Positions 34,616 through 46,700 of a stretch of 64,000 nt of DNA are shown here, in pieces. Source of the stretch: Siphonodentalium dalli (Eukaryota > Mollusca > Scaphopoda > Gadilida > Siphonodentaliidae); assembly GCA_032622095.1 (NCBI GenBank), contig CP136069.1, positions 2,017,462 through 2,081,461 of the forward strand. Direction: 5' to 3'. The stretch's first letter is position 1. Each line of letters starts with the position of its first letter. The notes under the pieces are model-generated. The model was not told the DNA's origin. It saw nothing but the letters and a program-made list of their open reading frames with translations, and made no database searches. A program made the translations under genes and the position numbers.

Positions 34616-35451
34616 TGTGCCAATACAGGTACATATAACTCTTAAGACGATCAAAACGGTTTGATTATTTAATTACAACAAAGTCAATAGCATTCAATCG
34701 TCGGCATCTAGCTTCTTCCTAGTTGTGTTCGTCTTCCTGTCGTGGGTTAGGGTCTTCTTGTATCCTCATAAGTTGGGCGTGTCTGCTTGTCGTCAGCGTG
34801 GTTGAGTTCCAAGTTGAGTTCGTCGTCCTGTAGTCTGCGTGGTTGATATCGAGTGGTGTTCGTCGTCCTGTCGTCTGCTCTTCTTCTCCGTTGGCGCATC
34901 AGTGGGGTGTTGTTAGAAATACAAGATCATAATGTTTACCTTGCATTCCTATCCATACTTCTGGCCGGAGATCCTAGCTGTCTTCTTGGCGTCCGAGAGG
35001 TCTTGGTCACTGCTCGGTAGTCGGTTAGAACTGAGTAATGGGTGTCGGTTTTCTTCTTACTAAATACACAGAGGTTAATTAATGACAGCCCAGTGCATAT
35101 TCACGGCGCATCAATTCTAGGCGTACCTAGGGTAATCGGGCGATCGTCATTTTCCTATGCGTCCTTTAGACTGCTCCTTTCGTCCATCGCGCTGCATTGG
35201 GTTTCAATAGTCTTCTTCTGGATATACCTAGGATAGCTTATCCGCAAATTGTGCTGTGTACTTCTGAATCTTCATGCTGCATTAGCTTTCTTCTTCAGGT
35301 GGTCCCAACTGTTGTTTGCGTGTCGAACATCGTGTCTTCGTATAGTTAACAGGGGGCGCCTATATGTATGGTGAATCGAGCGGCCCCTATGAACTAAAGC
35401 TTGTCTGCTTTCTTGGGTTGAAAGTTATGTCCCTGGGGTTGTCTCGGTACA
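34616..35451 (-). repeat. 5' LTR of the gypsy element (full, about 836 bp)
   Basis: Plus-strand ends TGTGCC and GGTACA, i.e. TG to CA. 34,616-35,191 matches the truncated 3' LTR. The outer 260 bp (35,192-35,451) are assigned because TTTT plus a tract matching the target-flank repeat follow immediately at 35,452. Confidence 0.75.
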
Positions 35452-35464
35452 TTTTTTTGTGTTG

Positions 35465-36240
35465 CAAAGTATTTCATTTTACCTGACCATGATGTAAGAT
35501 TCATTTCAGCTTTTGGCCAATCGAAAAAAAACACATGGTAACTCTAACCGATGAGGATGAAACTAAATCAAAACTCTTCGAACGCGAAAATCAATTGTTC
35601 ATCAATCGAAGAAATGTTGAAATCGCGAGCATTTTCAAACGCAATTGCACATAATTAAACTCTCAATTGCATAATCTCATTAGCGAATTCCAAAGATACC
35701 TTTACGTAATAGATCGCGCCAGCGACTTGAGCCCGTGCCTACTTAATTAAAAAATATAGATAACTTTAAATCCGCCTGACTTCGACGAAGTCTTCTGGTC
35801 CCAAGGCCAAATAAATACTGAATTCCAAGCTTCAATTGATTGACAATTAGCAAGCTCTACCAAAAGAGCAGTGTGGTATATAATTATATATCTGATCCGA
35901 CTACCAATGTTCCTACATATCTTCTAAGCTGATAATAAACGCTCTTCAAAAAATGTTGTGTGCAATATGTGCCAACGAATGACCAACCATCTCTCAGATA
36001 TTCGATTAGATAATGATTTTTATGTTTCAAAGTATTTCATTTTACAAACGCAATTGCACAGATTAAACTCTCAATTGCATTATCTCATTAGCGAATTCCA
36101 AAGATACCTGTACGTAATAAATCGCGCCAGCGACTTGCGCCCGTGCCTACTTATTTTTTTTCCCAAAACAATATAACTTTAAATCAGCTTGACTACCACG
36201 AAGTCATCTGGTGTCAAGCCCAGATAAAGACAGGGAGTTA
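35465..36240. repeat. Direct repeats of gypsy target-flank sequence
   Basis: CAAAGTATTTCATTTTAC occurs at about 35,465 and 36,027. The segment from AAACGCAATTGCAC through TTAGCGAATTCCAAAGATACC to GCGCCAGCGACTTG is found at 35,636-35,740 and 36,042-36,150, each followed by TTTAAATC and the GACT-CGAAGTC element (35,757-35,830 and 36,176-36,240). The region is a roughly 420-bp duplication into whose first copy the gypsy element inserted. Confidence 0.8.
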
Positions 36241-36289
36241 AACAAAGTCAAAACAGCTCAGTAATGTGTAATTAACAAAGAGACTGAAT

Positions 36290-36515
36290 ATAAGCCGTAG
36301 AGTAATTGCTAGTAACACATTGATTAGCGCCTTGTAGTGCTGTACAGTCAATATTATGTTCGTTGTTTAGTAGCGTTGTATTCAAATAATGCTAATAGCT
36401 CACAAAATAAGTCATCAAAGTTGGAAATAACACCACATACACATAAAATGGACCCACAAACCCAATTCCACCCTTCTATTCCGCGTTTTGGACACGTACA
36501 AATTGCTCAAGATGG
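36290..36515. repeat. Right arm of inverted repeat pair (partner 25,010-25,255)
   Basis: Reverse complement of the left arm; see that entry for shared words. The paired arms bracket the gypsy-containing region (11.5 kb end to end). Confidence 0.8.
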
Positions 36516-36884
36516 CTTCCAAAATGGCAACCAAATTCGGTAAAAAGTAGATTTTTTACATATATCCCGATTATTATTACCTGTGTTTTCCGAAAAGGTA
36601 GCCAATTGTGACTCACTTGGTTATTATACGTGTTAGTTAATTAACGGACAACATGTTCTATTCTGGTTGTCCCATTTCCGTATGGGGCATGACCAATTCA
36701 TTTTAATGTTGACATATGGAATAGTGCCGAGCACCTCTTTTGTGATTCTGGCCATATTATTGAAAGGAAATGGGCAGGACTTTGAGACGGAACTGATATG
36801 AATCATAATCAGTGGCTATTCTTGCCCATTAGGATAAAACATTATCAACTGGCTACAGGGTGGATGCCATGATGACAGTCAGGA

Positions 36885-37745
36885 AGTTACTCTATGATCA
36901 TAGGTGATGTGAATAGGTATACAGGGAGTTATTGTATGGTCATGAATGATCTGAATAGGTTTACAAGGAGTAACTATATGGTTATGAGTGAGTGTCCATG
37001 GTGAGATGTATAGGTATACAAGACGCGGCTGTATGATCATGTGTGAGGTGAATCGGTATACATGTAGTGGCTATGGTGTATGGTTGTGTATACCCAGTAC
37101 GGTTGTATGGGCATTGCTGTAGTACATGGATATAACGAGAGCAGCTACATGGTCATGTCTGTGTTGTTTATGTATACCGTGTACCGTGTGTGGCTGTATT
37201 ACGACACAGGTGGGTGTATATGTATAAGCGTGGATGCAGTGTGTGGATAAACGGAGTTATTTTATTGTTATGGTAATGTGTATAGGTGTTTATGGAATGA
37301 CTTTCCGGTCGTGATTGAAGTGTATATGCACACCTGGAGTAAGCTGATGTTCATTGGCGAGCGTGATGGTATATACGGAGTGCCCTTGTGGTAACGGTGG
37401 GATGTATATTTATATATGTCGTGGATAAGCCACACTTGTGTATATCCGTACGTCCTACACATGACCATACAACCACGAATCACCATCCAGGAACACCAGG
37501 TATACAGCCAATCCATGTATACATATTCACCACATTCAGGATCATATGGTCACTCCTTGTATTCATATATATTCATATCACCATTGACAATACAGTCACT
37601 ACACGTATACCTATTCGCAACACCCATAGTCATATAACCACTCGATATATACATATAGAGCCCACCATGACCATGGAGTCACTGCAAGTATACATATACA
37701 CCTCACCAATGGTCATTCAGCCCTTCCAGATATACCCGCATACAT
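36885..37745. repeat. Head-to-head degenerate minisatellite (about 55-bp units)
   Basis: From 36,885 to about 37,410 units resemble ATAGGTATACA, GGAGT, TATGGTCATG and GTGAGGTG in one orientation. From about 37,440 to 37,745 the complementary words (CATGACCATACA, CACC, TGTATACATATTCA, ACTCCTTGTAT) appear in order. The whole is a diffuse inverted array with its axis near 37,430. Frames on both strands (for example 37,388-37,747) are repeat artefacts. Confidence 0.7.
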
Positions 37746-37809
37746 GACCACGCATGGTCTATAGAACCATCCCTATGGAGAGCAAATTAATTGGCGAAAC
37801 AAGGATAAT

Positions 37810-38245
37810 ATTGTATATTTATTAAATATAAGCATAAGTTTAAAAGAATATCCCACTAGTGGAGATAAATAACGAATGCTTATTTATTAATCATAACCAT
37901 AAGTTTAAAATAATGTCCCACTAGTGGAGACAAATAAAGACTGTACATGTATTAATTATAACCATACATGTAAGTATAAAAGAATGTCCCACTAGTGGAG
38001 ATAAATAAAGACTGCTTATTTATTAATTATAACAATATAAAGTTTAAAAGAATGCCCCACTAGTGGAGACAAATAAAGACTGCTTATTTATTAATTATAA
38101 CCACAAGTTTAAAAGAATGTCCCACTAGTGGAGATAAATAAAGACTGCTTATTTATTAATTATAACAATATGAAGTTTAAAAGAATGTCCCACTAGTGGA
38201 GACAAATAAAGACTGCTTATTTATTAGTTATAACCATAAGTTTAA
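37810..38245. repeat. 60-66-bp tandem repeat, about 7 copies
   Basis: Each unit has AAGTTTAAAAGAATGTCCC, CACTAGTG (palindromic), GAGAYAAATAAAGACTGC and TTATTTATTAATTATAACCA. On the minus strand every unit provides an AATAAA-type polyadenylation word. The rightmost unit overlaps the last codons and stop of the ENPP-like terminal exon (38,228-38,245). Confidence 0.92.
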
Positions 38246-38368
38246 TGGAAGAAATGTCCGTTTGTGCACAGACAGAAGAGGATCGAGGCCGGATAGGAAT
38301 TCCAGGTTCGTCAGCAACTCAATATCTCTCATCCTCGCTGTGTTCTCCAGCAGATATTCTGTAAAATT
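38228..38368 (-). CDS. Terminal coding exon of an ENPP-family protein
   Basis: Minus-strand exon: acceptor TTGTTGTCTTTACAG ends at 38,369, then 46 codons and TAA at 38,230-38,228. The peptide contains FTEYLLENTARMRDIELLT followed by NLEFLSGL and a KRTFLPL end. This matches the extreme C-terminus of ectonucleotide pyrophosphatase/phosphodiesterases, where a Trp-Val-Glu-type helix, A-R-V-R-D-V-E-L-L-T-G-L and a K-T-Y-L-P motif close the nuclease-like domain. ENPP enzymes hydrolyse extracellular nucleotides or lysophospholipids; this domain is non-catalytic and structural. AATAAA lies just after the stop. A TTAA-flanked MITE sits about 40 bp upstream in the intron. The phase is open throughout, with no decay seen. 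An alternative acceptor (AATTTTACAG) would shorten the exon by about 10 bases. Confidence 0.7.
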   Translation of the reverse strand, partial: NFTEYLLENTARMRDIELLTNLEFLSGLDPLLSVHKRTFLPLNLWL

Positions 38369-38410
38369 CTGTAAAGACAACAATATTCATTATTATTATC
38401 CATCCCTTAA

Positions 38411-39002
38411 AGGGATACTGTACCCAAAATGTTGTTGTTGGTTTCTATAGTCTCCGAGTCGGAGAATAAGGTAACAATTTTTCCATTATTTGAAAGTCTG
38501 TTGAGTACGAAGTAGTGTTACGGATGGCAAATTTACCGGAATGCAAAAATACAAATTGTCGTTGTCGAGTAATTTTTGTACAGTTTTTAACCAATAGACC
38601 AAATAAAAGTTATATTATATGCATACTAGTCCCATATTCTCATTTGAGTTATTGTATCGTCTCTAGTCAGTTAGTGGCTTGAGTTTTCTCCCCGTATCAT
38701 CACAATGTTTAAACGATCGTGTGTGCGATCGGTTTAACAATCCAGTATCCCTCAATTACTTTATTTGATTACGTCGTGTACACGAAAATTCTTAATTTAG
38801 TTGACGCCATTTTATGGCTCCAGTCATAAATTCAATTTATATCAAATTATTAACTTTTAAATTATTAAATTTTAAGAAAGCCTATTAACCTGAGCGTTTA
38901 CACAATACATCTTCGACTCAAATTACTTATGTTTCTATATATTATCGATATTAGATCGTTGTTATCACCGGAAATTTAATGAAAATGGCGTACAGTACCC
39001 CT
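38411..39002. mobile_element. TTAA-flanked MITE with AGGGRTACTGTAC termini
   Basis: 592 bp between TTAA at 38,407-38,410 and 39,003-39,006. The left end AGGGATACTGTACCC and the right end (complement AGGGGTACTGTACGCC) are inverted repeats with two mismatches. AT-rich, no coding capacity. It is a different family from the 400-bp foldback elements at 12-19 kb, though it has the same target preference. Confidence 0.8.
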
Positions 39003-39387
39003 TTAACTAACACCATTTCCGATTGGGCAAAAGCCGCCACGTGATAGTCCTGGAAAAAGTAATATCGGACTCTCGAAAGTCATATTGGACTCCCGACTGC
39101 ACAATATCACTGTTTTATTGGGACTCCGTGACGTCACGAATTAACTCTATTGCGAAACGAATCGGTGAAATTGTGATGCGCGTGTAACACTGATGTATTT
39201 TAGCAGACGTTCACTTCCGCATTGAGTTATTTTCCTCACTGCCGTGTTTCCTTTTCCAAATCATGCTTTCTGATGATCAATATACAGGCTTTTATAGAGA
39301 ATTAAGTGCCGACAAATACCAAAAATAACCACAAAAGTTTTATTCCCAAAAATTGGATAAACACACAGATGGATAATAAAACTGTCA
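39003..39387. other. ENPP intron sequence, no exon recognised
   Basis: Contains AGTCATATTGGAC at 39,077, a word also in the palindrome arms 350 bp further on. Otherwise unremarkable. Confidence 0.4.
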
Positions 39388-39547
39388 TTATACAATGTTA
39401 TGTACAGTATGAGTTTTTCTTGTACTCGTCCAGGTTGTGGTGAAAAGTCATATTGGACACGACACTGGCGTGTCTCGTCCAATATGACTTTTCACCACAA
39501 TCTGGACTCGTACAAGAAAAACACATACTGTACACAACATTGTATAA
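39388..39547. repeat. Near-perfect palindrome, 78-bp arms and 4-bp spacer
   Basis: 39,388-39,465 and 39,470-39,547 are reverse complements with about six mismatches around TGGC. The arms include GGTGAAAAGTCATATTGGAC. Because of the symmetry both strands carry nearly the same short frame (a Cys/His-containing peptide), which is an artefact and not a zinc finger gene. Confidence 0.92.
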
Positions 39548-40085
39548 TAACTTTATATTATTGCAAACCGATTTGTTTATTTTTGCGAAATACAGCAAAA
39601 TACATAAGATTTCAAAACTTTTAATAAAACAATTTATATTAGTCCTTGAACAATACAAATACAAACCTATTACATCAAAAACGTCACGATGACGTCAACT
39701 TTAACAGAAAGTTTCTTCACTAAATTATGAGGTATAGTCTACATAACGCACATGTTTGTCCAATTAAATTAAACCATGTCAACATATTACAAGCAAGGTT
39801 CTTCAGATTATGGAATAAACATAGAACAACGCAGTTGTGTGAACATGTTAACGTTATTGCACACGTTTGTCATGTCGCGAGATAAAACGAGAACCATTTT
39901 ACCATCGTAAATTCGTGCAATAATGTTAAACAGTTCACACACTTGTGTCGTTCTATCGATATGGAAACCTCATATTCGCTTAGGTCAAAATACAATGTTT
40001 ACCTGTTTCTGTTAACACGTCCAAAATATATTGGAGTTTTGTTTATTTTATTTGATACCTTGCTGCCTAGCATAATGAACTCCAT
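39548..40085. other. ENPP intron sequence, no exon recognised
   Basis: AT-rich; no coding signal on either strand. Confidence 0.4.
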
Positions 40086-42296
40086 GAACTCAGACATGGG
40101 GGAGATGGACTCACCTGACAATATTTAGGTGGATTAACATGGGGAGATGAACTGACCTGACACTATTTAGGTGGATCAATGTTGGGGAGATGGACTCACC
40201 TGACAGTATTTAGGTGGACCAACATGGGGGAGATGAACTGACCTGACAGTATTTAGGTGGATCGATGTTGGGGAGATGAACTGACCTGACAGTATTTAGG
40301 TGGATCGATGTTGGGGAGATGAACTGACCTGACAGTATTTAGGTGGATCGTTGTTGGAGAGATGGACTCACCTGACAGCATTTAGGTGGATCAACATGGG
40401 GAGATGAACTGACCTGACAGTATTTATGTGGATCGATGTTGGGGAGATGGACTCACCTGACAGTATTTAGGTGGATCGATGTTGGGGAGATGAACTCACC
40501 TGACAGTATTTAGGTGGATCGATGTTGGGGAGATGGACTCACCTGACAGTGTTTAGGTGGATCAACATGGGGAGATGAACTGACCTGACAGTATTTAGGT
40601 GGATCGATGTTGGGGAGATGGACTCACCTGACAGTATTTAGGTGGATCAACATGGGGAGAGGGACTCACCTGACAGTATTTAGGTGGATCGATGTTGGGG
40701 AGATTGACTCACCTGACAGTATTTAGGTGGATCGATGTTGGGGAGATGGACTCACCTGACAGTATTTAGGTGGATCAACATGGGGAGATGAACTGACCTG
40801 ACAGTATTTAGGTGGATCGATGTTGGGGAGATGGACTCACCTGACAGTATTTAGGTGGATCAACATGGGGAGATGAACTGACCTGACAGTATTTAGGTGG
40901 ATCGATGTTGGGGAGATGGACTCACCTGACAGTATTTAGGTGGATCGATGTTGGGGAGATGGACTCACCTGGCAGTATTTAGGTGGATCGATGTTGGGGA
41001 GATGGACTCACCTGACAGTATTGAGGTGGATCGATGTTGGGGAGATGAACTGACCTGACAGTATTTAGGTGGATCAACATGGGGAGATGAACTCACCTGA
41101 CAGTATTTAGGTGGATCGATGTTGGGGAGATGGACTCACCTGACATTATTTAGGTGGATCGACGTGGGGGAAGATGAAGGATATATATTCCATTTAGGTG
41201 GATCGATGTTGGGGAGATTGACTCACCTGGCAGTATTTAGGTGGATCGATGTTGGGGAGATGGACTCACCTGACATTATTTAGGTGGATCGACGTGGGGG
41301 AAGATGAAGGATATACATTCCATTTAGGTGGATCGATGTTGGGGAGATTGACTCACCTGGCAGTATTTAGGTGGATCAATGTTGGGGAGATGGACTCACC
41401 TGACAGTATTTAGGTGGATCAACATGGGGAGATGGACTCACCTGGCAGTATTTAGGTGGATCAATTTTGCGGAGATGGACTCACCTGACAGTATTTAGGT
41501 GGATCAACATGGGGAGATGAACTGACCTGACAGTATTGAGGTGGATCGATGTTGGGGAGGTGAACTGACCTGACAGTATTTAGGTGGATCAACGTGGGGG
41601 AGATGAACTGACATGACAGTATTTAGGTGGATCAACATGGTGAGATGAACTGACCTGACAGTATTTAGGTGGATCGGTGTTGGGGAGATGAACTGACCTG
41701 ACAGTATTTAGGTGGATCGACGTGGGGGAGATGGACTCACCTGACAGTATTTAGGTGGATCAACATGGGGAGATGAACTGACCTGACAGTATTTAGGTGG
41801 ATCAATGTTGGGGAGATGAACTGACCTGACAGTATTTAGGTGGATCGATGTTGGGGAGATGAACTGACCTGACAGTATTTAGGTGGATCGATGTTGGGGA
41901 AATGAACTGACCTGACAGTATTTAAGTGGATCGATGTTGGGGAGATGAACTAACCTGACAGTATTTAGGTGGATCGATGTTGGGGAGATGAACTGACCTG
42001 ACAGTATTTAGGTGGATCGACGTGGGGGAGATGGACTCACCTGACAGTATTTAGGTGGATCAACATGGGGAGATGAACTCACCTGACAGTATTTAGGTGG
42101 ATCGATGTTGGGGAGATGAACTGACCTGACAGTATTTAGGTGGATCAACATGGGGAGATGAACTGACCTGACTGTATTTAGGTGGATCGGTGTTGGGGAG
42201 ATGAACTGACCTGACAGTATTTAGGTGGATCGATGTTGGGGAGATGAACTAACCTGACAGTATTTAGGTGGATCAACATGGGGAGATGAACTGACC

Positions 42297-43700
42297 TGTC
42301 AGTATGTAGGTGGATCGATGTAGGGGAGATGGACTCACCTGGCAGTATTCAGGTGGATCGATGTTGGAGAGATGAACTGACCTGACAGTATTCAGGTGGA
42401 TCGATGTTGGAGAGATGAACTGACCTGACAGTATTTAGGTGGATCGATGTTGGGGAGAGGGACTGACCTGACAGTATTTAGGTGGATCGATGTTGGGGAG
42501 ATGAACTGACCTGACAGTATTTAGGTGGATCGATGTTGGGGAGATGAACTGACCTGGCAGTATTTAGGTGGATCAACATGGGGAGATGAACTCACCTGAC
42601 AGCATTTAGGTGGATCGATGTTGGGGAGATGGACTCACCTGACAGTATTTAGGTGGATCGATGTTGGGGAGATGAACTGACCTGACAGTATTTAGGTGGA
42701 TCGATGTTGGGGAGATGAACTGACCTGACAGTATTTAGGTGGATCGATGTTGGGGAGATGAACTGACCTGACATTATTTAGGTGGATCGATGTTGTGGAG
42801 AGAGACTGACCTGACAGTATTTAGGTGGATCGATGTTGGGGAGATGAACTGACCTGACAGTATTTAGGTGGATCGACGTGGGGGAGATGGACTCACCTGA
42901 CAGTATTTAGGTGGATCAACATGGGGATATGAACTCACCTGACAGTATTTAGGTGGATCGATGTTGGGGAGATGAACTGACCTGACAGTATTTAGGTGGA
43001 TCGACGTGGGGGAGATGGACTCACCTGACAGTATCTAGGTGGATCAACATGGGGAGATGAACTGACCTGACTGTATTTAGGTGGATCGATGTTGGAGAGA
43101 TGAACTGACCTGACAGTATTTAGGTGGATCGATGTTGGGGAGATGAACTGACCTGACAGTATTTAGGTGGATCGATGTTGGGGAGATGTCTCACCTGACA
43201 GTATTTAGGTGGATCAACATGGGGAGATGAACTGACCTGTCAGTATGTAGGTGGATCGATGTAGGGGAGATGGACTCACCTGGCAGTATTCAGGTGGATC
43301 GATGTTGGAGAGATGAACTGACCTGACAGTATTCAGGTGGATCGATGTTGGAGAGATGAACTGACCTGACAGTATTTAGGTGGATCGATGTTGGGGAGAG
43401 GGACTGACCTGACAGTATTTAGGTGGATCGATGTTGGGGAGATGAACTGACCTGACAGTATTTAGGTGGATCGATGTTGGGGAGATGAACTGACCTGGCA
43501 GTATTTAGGTGGATCAACATGGGGAGATGAACTCACCTGACAGCATTTAGGTGGATCGATGTTGGGGAGATGGACTCACCTGACAGTATTTAGGTGGATC
43601 GATGTTGGGGAGATGAACTGACCTGACAGTATTTAGGTGGATCGATGTTGGGGAGATGAACTGACCTGACAGTATTTAGGTGGATCGGTGTTGGGGAGAT
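42297..43700. repeat. 0.94-kb segmental duplication inside the 43-bp array
   Basis: The rare sequence CAGTATGTAGGTGG followed by GTAGGGGAGATGG and two CAGTATTCAGGTGG units occurs at 42,300 and again at 43,241, with matching unit order for several units afterwards (offset about 941 bp). Confidence 0.75.
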
Positions 43701-46700
43701 GAACTGACCTGACAGTATTTACGTGGATCGATGTTGGGGAGATGAACTGACCTGGCAGTATTTAGGTGGATCGATGTTGGGGAGATGGACTCACCTGACA
43801 GTATTTAGGTGGATCGATGTTGGGGAGAAGAACTCACCTGACAGTATTTAGGTGGATCGATGTTGGGAAGATGAACTGACCTGGCAGTATTTAGGTGGAT
43901 CGACGTGGGGGAGATGAACTGACCTGACAGTATTTAGGTGGATCGATGTTGGGGAAATGAACTGACCTGACAGTATTTAGGTGGATCGATGTTGGGGAGA
44001 TGAACTGACCTGACAGTATTAGGTGGATCGATGTTGGGGAGATGAACTGACCTGACAGTATTTAGGTGGATCGATGTTGGGGAGATGAACTGACCTGACA
44101 GTATTTAGGTGGATCGATGTTGGGGAGATTAACTGACCTGACAGTATTTAGGTGGATCGATGTTGGGGAGATGAACTGACCTGACAGTATTTAGGTGGAT
44201 CGATGTTGGGGGGATGAACTGACCTGACGGTATTTAGGTGGATCGATGTGTGGGAGATGGACTCACCTGACAGTATTTAGGTGGAACGATGTTAAGGAGA
44301 TGGACTCACCTGGCAGTATTTAGGTGGATCGATGTTGGGGAGATGAACTGACCTGACAGTATTTAGGTGGATCGATGTTGGGGAGATGAACTGACCTGAC
44401 AGTATTTAGGTGAATCGATGTTGGGAGATGAACTGACCTGACAGTATTTAGGTGGATCGATGTTGGGGAGATGAACTGACCTGACAGTATTTAGGTGGAT
44501 CGATGTTAAGGAGATGGACTCACCTGACAGTATTTAGGTGGATCGATGTTAAGGAGATGGACTCACCTGGCAGTATTTAGGTGGATCGATGTTGGGGAGA
44601 TGAACTCACCTGACAGTATTTAGGTGGATCGATGTTGGGGAGATGAACTGACCTGACAGTATTTAGGTGGATCGATGTTGGGGAGATGGACTCACCTGAC
44701 AGTACTTAGGTGGATCGATGTTGGGGAGATGAACTGACCTGACAGTATTTAGGTGGATCGATGTTGGGGAGATGGACTGACCTGACAGTATTTAGGTGGA
44801 TCGATGTTGGGGAGATGAACTGACCTGACAGTATTTAGGTGGATCGATGTTGGGGAGATGGACTGACCTGACAGTATTTAGGTTGATCGATGTTGGGGAG
44901 ATGGACTCACCTGACAGTATTTAGGTGGATCGATGTTGGGGAGATGAACTGACCTGACAGTATTTAGGTGGATCGATGTTGGGGAGATGGACTGACCTGA
45001 CAGTATTTAGGTGGATCGATGTTGGGGAGATGAACTGACCTGACAGTATTTAGGTGGATCGATGTTGGGGAGATGAACTGACCTGACAGTATTTAGGTGG
45101 ATCGATGTTGGGGAGATGGACTACCTGACAGTATTTAGGTGGATAAACATGGGGAGATGAACTGACCTGACAGTATTTAGGTGGATCGATGTTGGGGAGA
45201 TGAACTGACCTGAGAGTATTTAGGTGGATAAACATGGGGAGATGGACTCACCTGACAGTATTTAGGTGGATCGATGTTGGGGAGATGGACTCACCTGACA
45301 GTATTTAGGTGGATCAACATGGGGAGATGAACTGACCTGACAGTATTTAGGTGGATCGATGTTGGGGAGATGAACTGACCTGACAGTATTTAGGTGGATC
45401 GATGTTTGGGAGATGAACTGACCTGACAGTATTTAGGTGGATCGATGTTGGGGAGATGGACTGACCTGACAGTATTTAGGCGGATCGATGTTGGGGAGAT
45501 GAACTGACCTGACAGTATTTAGGTGGATCGATGTTGGGGAGATGAACTGACCTGACAGTATTTAGGTGGAACGATGTTGGGGAGATGGACTCACCTGACA
45601 GTATTTAGGTGATTAACATGGGGAGATGAACTCACCTGACAGTATTTAGGTGGATCGATGTTGGGGAGATGGACTGACCTGACAGTATTTAGGTGGATGG
45701 ATGTTGGGGAGATGAACTGACCTGACAGTATTTAGGTGGATCAACATGGGGAGATGAACTGACCTGACAGTATTTAGGTGGATCGATGTTTGGGGAGATG
45801 AACTGACCTGACAGTATTTAGGTGGATCGATGTTGGGGAGATGAACTGGCCTGACAGTATTTAGGTGGATCAACATGGGGAGATGAACTGACCTGACAGT
45901 ATTTAGGTGGATCGATGTTGGGGAGATGGACTCACCTGACAGTATTTAGGTGGATTAACATGGGGAGATGAACTCACCTGACAGTATTTAGGTGGATCGA
46001 TGTTGGGGAGATGGACTGACCTGACAGTATTTAGGTGGATCGATGTTGGGGAGATGAACTGACCTGACAGTATTTAGGTGGATCAATATGGGGAGATGAA
46101 CTCACCTGACAGTATTTAGGTGGATCAACATGGGGAGATGAACTGACCTGACAGTATTTAGGTGGATCGATGTTGGGGAGATGGACTGACCTGATAGTAT
46201 TTAGGTGGATCGACATGGGGAGATGAACTGACCTGACAGTATTTAGGTGGATCGATGTTTGGGGAGATGAACTGACATGACAGTATTTAGGTGGATCGAT
46301 GTTGGGGAGATGAACTGACCTGACAGTATTTAGGTGGATCAACATGGGGAGATGAACTGACATGACAGTATTTGGGTGGATCGATGTTGGGGAGATGAAC
46401 TGACCTGACAGTATTTAGGTGGATCGATGTTGGGGAGATGGACTCACCTGACAGTATTTAGGTGGATCAACATGGGGAGATGAACTGACCTGACAGTATT
46501 TAGGTTGATCGATGTTGGGGAGATGGACTCACCTGACAGAATTTAGGTGGATCGATGTTGGGGAGATGGACTCACCTGACAGTATTTAGGTGGGTCGATG
46601 TTGGGGAGATGGACTCACCTGACAGTATTTAGGTGGATCAACATGGGGAGATGAACTGACATGACAATATTTAGGTGGATCGATGTTGGGGAGATGGACT

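Larger units (their letters stand above)
26463..35451 (-). mobile_element. Degenerate Ty3/gypsy LTR retrotransposon
   Basis: An 8,989-bp minus-strand element (including a nested 903-bp insertion). Order on the minus strand: LTR (35,451-34,616), primer-binding-like site, gag with zinc knuckles, aspartic protease, reverse transcriptase, RNase H, integrase, an extra region that may be env-like, then a truncated LTR (27,041-26,463). Protease-RT-RNaseH-integrase order identifies Ty3/gypsy. Gag and pol are broken by several frameshifts and stops, and the two LTRs differ by substitutions and small indels, so it is old and inactive. A run of T (TTTT) adjoins both outer ends, compatible with but not proof of a short target duplication. 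The empty-site-like sequence at 36,000-36,045 supports these outer ends. Confidence 0.9.

Noticed and set aside
26463-35451. A complete, potentially active retroelement
   Set aside because: Several frame changes in gag and pol, a nested transposon, a lost zinc-knuckle Cys and a truncated LTR show it is dead.
39400-39664. Cys/His-containing frames on both strands resembling a zinc finger
   Set aside because: Both are mirror images produced by the palindrome at 39,388-39,547.
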